A stretch of DNA of 8,037 bases from the NCBI GenBank assembly GCA_003484585.1, contig DNBZ01000059.1:192-8228 (forward strand), given 5' to 3'. Numbering within the stretch: position 1 is the first letter of the stretch; each line of letters begins with the position of its first letter. This DNA is from Bacteroidota bacterium. Its GTDB lineage: Bacteria; Bacteroidota; Bacteroidia; NS11-12g; UBA9320. Made by a program: the position numbers and the translations under genes. The notes below the pieces were generated by a model. It was given only the letters and a program-made list of their open reading frames with translations, searched no databases and was not told the DNA's origin. This document shows, piece by piece, positions 4,718-8,037 of this stretch.

Positions 4718-7700
4718 TTATTGCATCGTATACCTCAGGGTAATCCCAAAATCCGTAAGTGCAGAAGGGAAGGAATTACTCGTCACTGGATTATTCGCAT
4801 TTCTATTATAGAACATTCTGAAGTTTAGAGAGTCATTAATTTTGTAATCTATAGATGGACGTATGCTCACTGTTCTAATACCTGCTGTGGGTATGTAAGA
4901 ATCTAAACCATCATTTCCTTCCAGCTTTCTTACTACAGTTATCCCATCTCTGATGGAGAAATCAAATCTGATATTCAAATCATTACGCAGAATTACTCTC
5001 TTTCCTTGAAACTTTAAAGGTAAACGAAGACCCGTAGTTCTAAAACCAGCTCCGATCACATATTCCTTATTACGCACCTCTACTAAATTTGCGGTAATTA
5101 CATTTAGTTGTAAATTTCTGTCTGTTTTAAATTCAAACTTAGCGGTGATTCCATCTTTAGTCGTAACGTCTATACCTATAAGAGGTGTAAGTCTCTCTAC
5201 TATCGTTACTCCACTTTGATACAGGTACTGAGTGGTAAGGTTCCCCCCCCTAGATAGTTCATCCGTACCATAATCTAGTGGACGCTGAAACGAGCCAATA
5301 GTTAAAGTAGAAGAATAGGCGTGTGATATAGATATATTGCTAAAGATGTCTTTAAATACATCTAACTGACCTAACCCATTATACGTAAATCTCCAGTTAG
5401 GTACTGGTATTTTTCTGAACGGAGTAAGAGCTACGTCATTAGCATTTTTGCCACTATAAGCAGCTATAAATGAGTGCAGAAGCACCTCTTGATGTTTGTT
5501 GCTAAATCCTGCAGGGAAGCTTGTAGAATCATCTATCATACCAAGACTATCAGCATACATATTTGCATAGATACCATCGCCTGTGAACTCTCTATTCTGC
5601 AAACGTTGTGCTATTGTAAGTCTATTGTCCTTAAACTGATTAAACGCCTCAGAAGAATAATCATCTTCTAGCTTATCAAACATAGTATTCCAAGTTCCAA
5701 AAGAAGTACTAAAAGTTCCAATCTCTGTAAATATCTGATCTTCGAAATCACCTGCTGCTTCTGTATATCTAAAGTTACTATTGGTGTTTAAACTTTGACG
5801 CTTGTTGAAACTTATACTAACACGGAACCCTTTGAATGGCTCTACGGTAGCCGATCCATTTAAGTCAAATGCATTGAGATTAATATATCTTGATATCTGG
5901 TTAGAGTCGGTAGTTAAAAACCCGTTTCTGGCTACATCAAATCTAAAGTTCTCATCTTGATGACCTAATACAAAAGGTAGCCCTGGGGTATTATGCTTAA
6001 AGTTTTGGCCGCCATAATCTATGCTCTTGGTGAAACCTGGCAGCGTCGTACCATCCGTTTTATTTATTCCTACCTGAGCTTGTTTTAGCATCATCAGTAG
6101 CTGGAAAACTGCACGAGTCCCTTTACTTATTCCCTCTTTTTTCTTCTTTTCATCTACTAGCTCATCCGCATCTTCGTCCACATCTTTATTGGGTCGTTTA
6201 GGTGGCGGAGGTCTATTGATTTTTTGCAAGAATTTAGACTTGTTATAGAGCGACATAAAGTTCAGACTCGCATTAGCCCCAAAGGTTCTAGAATTCTGTA
6301 TTGTATTACCCAGCGTAGGTGACGCTGGCGGGGCGTTTCTCCACTCATAGTTGGCACTATACCTAGTAGTTACGGTAGTCCAGTTTAGTAATGATATTTT
6401 ACGAAGTGGCAATGTATAGTTGGCATTTACCGTTTGGTTAAAATTATTCATTCTACCCAGTTTTCGGAAATTATCCCATACTTCTTGTTTCTTTTCTGGT
6501 GTGTTGAGATCACCCTCCGGCTCTTCTATCCACGAGTTAGCATTAGCTGCGTAGTCTATAGACAAGCTTTTAGTTAGGTTCCATTTCCAGCCATACACTC
6601 TATTTATGCTAAATGTCTTGTCATACAGCACAGGTACTATAGACTTAAAGTTGTCATTATCTCTATTCATCATTTCAGAATAGCGTCTGTCTACATCTAC
6701 TCTAAAGTTCATATTTGTAGGTTTTAATCCAATATTAAAATCTTTGATTAATGTTAATCTCTTAGACTTTATTTTAGTCCTGAAGGGCTCCCAATATTTG
6801 GATTTAGGGGAGAAGTTATATCCTAAAGACGACTTATAAGTCTTCGCATCATTTCTCTCTATCACCTGCGTTCGTCTAAAAATACGCTGATAGGCAAAAG
6901 ATGTATTCCAGTTTTCTATATCATAGAAATGCGGATTATCTCCAGAAGTAGCTGTTCTGTTTTTCTTTACGTTAGTAAAGTTTAAGCTATATCTAGAAGT
7001 ATAGTCTTGTGCAGCACTTTTTATCTCGTCCTTATCAGCCTGTGTCTCCGCATTATTAATAGCCGTACGAAGCAAAATATCTGGATTAAGTGGATAGTAC
7101 TTTGGATTAATAATCTTTTCACTATAGCCAATAAACATAGGTACACTGATCCCAGATTTTTGAGGAAAGAACTTGCCTAGCTCTACATTAGATGCTATAT
7201 CATACTGTATCTCCTCGTTCAGGTTTCTTTCGTTTAACTTCTTGTCTATCGCACCAAAACCAATAGATTGATAATTTCCAGAAACCGTAACATTGGCAAA
7301 ATCTGCTAGCTTAGCTACCATTCTCGCATTAGCACCATAGCCCCCTTTGTTAGCAAAATCTACTAGGCGTAACTCATTGAACCATACTTCGGCACATAGA
7401 GCATTGGTACTGCTAGTTGCCGAATTTTTAACTCCTAATAATATCGTTCTCACATTACTAAGATCTGGCAGTCCTGTAACACTTATCCTATGACCGTTTG
7501 GTAAAACCTTTGTATAATATCTATTGGGGCTTCCACTTTTATCTGCTTCTCTTTCTAGCTTTACATCATAAAAACTCTGTAGCTCTACGATAAGTTCATT
7601 CTCTGTAGGCCAAACTACATGAGGATCGGCATTGCCTTCTGGCGATATATTAAGGGGTATTTCATATTGGTAGAAGTTACTTTCTAAGTCTGTTCCTATT

Positions 7701-8037
7701 CTCATAATAGCAATAGCATCTCCATTTTGAGCTGTAGGGGACTCAGCATGTACGAACATTTTGAGTGTCTTATAATTTCGTATATCGTAGTCTAGCGTGC
7801 GGTATGCACCACGAGCATCGTCTTTTTCTAAGTTGCAAACTGCTATAGATAGAGATTGCTCATTTTGCTGCACATTGCCTACTTGTGTAGGATCTACTTC
7901 TCTACTAAAACCAGGAGGCACTACGTAAGCTATTGGGGTACGCTTACTATTCTCATTTACATTAACAGTAGATACCACTAATTCGGTATCGTCATTTGGA
8001 TCTACAGGAGGGCCTACTCTCGGTGGAAACTTAAGTG
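4718..8037 (-). CDS. sprA: SprA, T9SS outer-membrane translocon, C-terminal part (5' end outside window)
   Basis: SprA (Sov in Porphyromonas) is the giant outer-membrane barrel through which T9SS substrates leave the cell; it is needed for gliding in flavobacteria. About 1105 residues are present. The frame stays open to the window edge, with LKFPPRVGPPVDPNDDTE preceding the first possible internal start (GTG at 7978), so the true start is outside; the family is about 2,400 residues. Family hallmarks include AEVWFNELRL, the NKGGYGANARMVAKLADFA region and many alternating aromatic/polar strands ending in a terminal strand (ITLRYTMQ). A Pro-rich then acidic/Lys-rich loop (about residues 588-620, counted from the 7978 GTG) lies between strands. 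A G8 tract occurs at 5243-5250. The gene ends in TAA with no strong terminator after it. As I recall, gcvH commonly follows sprA in Flavobacteriia; here it does not. No frameshift is seen. Confidence 0.95.
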   Translation of the reverse strand, partial: LKFPPRVGPPVDPNDDTELVVSTVNVNENSKRTPIAYVVPPGFSREVDPTQVGNVQQNEQSLSIAVCNLEKDDARGAYRTLDYDIRNYKTLKMFVHAESPTAQNGDAIAIMRIGTDLESNFYQYEIPLNISPEGNADPHVVWPTENELIVELQSFYDVKLEREADKSGSPNRYYTKVLPNGHRISVTGLPDLSNVRTILLGVKNSATSSTNALCAEVWFNELRLVDFANKGGYGANARMVAKLADFANVTVSGNYQSIGFGAIDKKLNERNLNEEIQYDIASNVELGKFFPQKSGISVPMFIGYSEKIINPKYYPLNPDILLRTAINNAETQADKDEIKSAAQDYTSRYSLNFTNVKKNRTATSGDNPHFYDIENWNTSFAYQRIFRRTQVIERNDAKTYKSSLGYNFSPKSKYWEPFRTKIKSKRLTLIKDFNIGLKPTNMNFRVDVDRRYSEMMNRDNDNFKSIVPVLYDKTFSINRVYGWKWNLTKSLSIDYAANANSWIEEPEGDLNTPEKKQEVWDNFRKLGRMNNFNQTVNANYTLPLRKISLLNWTTVTTRYSANYEWRNAPPASPTLGNTIQNSRTFGANASLNFMSLYNKSKFLQKINRPPPPKRPNKDVDEDADELVDEKKKKEGISKGTRAVFQLLMMLKQAQVGINKTDGTTLPGFTKSIDYGGQNFKHNTPGLPFVLGHQDENFRFDVARNGFLTTDSNQISRYINLNAFDLNGSATVEPFKGFRVSISFNKRQSLNTNSNFRYTEAAGDFEDQIFTEIGTFSTSFGTWNTMFDKLEDDYSSEAFNQFKDNRLTIAQRLQNREFTGDGIYANMYADSLGMIDDSTSFPAGFSNKHQEVLLHSFIAAYSGKNANDVALTPFRKIPVPNWRFTYNGLGQLDVFKDIFSNISISHAYSSTLTIGSFQRPLDYGTDELSRGGNLTTQYLYQSGVTIVERLTPLIGIDVTTKDGITAKFEFKTDRNLQLNVITANLVEVRNKEYVIGAGFRTTGLRLPLKFQGKRVILRNDLNIRFDFSIRDGITVVRKLEGNDGLDSYIPTAGIRTVSIRPSIDYKINDSLNFRMFYNRNANNPVTSNSFPSALTDFGITLRYTMQ
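5243..5250 (-). repeat. G8 homopolymer tract in sprA
   Basis: Eight C on the + strand, read as AGG GGG GGG (Arg-Gly-Gly) in sprA, at about residue 910 counted from the 7978 GTG, with about 175 residues still to come. Such a run stands out in an A+T-rich gene. Gain or loss of one base would shift the frame and remove the last barrel strands. Confidence 0.9.

Noticed and set aside
5474..5671. Open frame on the + strand, 65 codons.
   Set aside because: It is antisense to sprA, inside a conserved barrel-encoding region, and its product has no recognisable features.
7976..7978. GTG as the true start of the sprA frame.
   Set aside because: The frame is open upstream to the window edge with SprA-like sequence, and the family is about twice as long, so this is an internal valine codon.
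1..8037. CRISPR arrays, insertion sequences, riboswitches and toxin-antitoxin genes.
   Set aside because: I saw no regularly spaced repeats, transposase motifs, recognisable riboswitch cores or paired small toxin-antitoxin frames on either strand.

Overview
The window looks like a member of the Bacteroidota, most likely Flavobacteriia. It is A+T-rich, it carries the C-terminal part of SprA (the outer-membrane translocon of the type IX secretion system, T9SS), a secreted protein with a T9SS C-terminal sorting domain, lipoproteins with Bacteroidota-style signal peptides, and a tyrosine recombinase of the Bacteroidota arm-domain type.

Layout. Positions 1-21 are the 3' end of a tRNA, probably tRNA-Pro. 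It is followed by a 120 bp leader with repeated TGTTTCA motifs and then a complete tyrosine recombinase on the + strand (142-1386), a classic tRNA-targeted integration module. Positions 1387-1644 are non-coding and hold a 194 bp imperfect inverted repeat with attC-like ends (1442-1635) and a terminator-like hairpin near its centre. All remaining genes are on the - strand. In transcription order they are sprA (5' end outside the window, ends at 4718), a small Cys-containing exported protein related to the HYC_CC_PP type (4224-4658), a cupredoxin-like protein with a T9SS tail (3545-4132), a di-haem cytochrome c peroxidase lipoprotein (2448-3533) and an acetolactate-decarboxylase-fold lipoprotein (1645-2367). 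Hairpins at 4176-4199 and 2407-2436 divide these into separate units, so the cupredoxin and peroxidase genes, 11 bp apart, form a two-gene operon.

How the parts may work together (inference). The cupredoxin and the di-haem peroxidase are a plausible redox pair outside the cytoplasm. The first carries a T9SS tail, and the second a lipoprotein signal followed by Lys-Asp-Asp, which resembles a surface-export signal, so both may act at the cell surface. SprA next door is the kind of channel the cupredoxin would need, but this proximity may be chance. The recombinase beside the tRNA suggests that part of the region between the tRNA and sprA was acquired horizontally. No second copy of the tRNA end is visible, so the far boundary is undefined. 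The points most worth a second look are the attC-like structure next to the decarboxylase-like gene, the altered copper site of the cupredoxin, the possible surface redox pair and a G8 tract in sprA. I did not find a clearly new multi-gene system.
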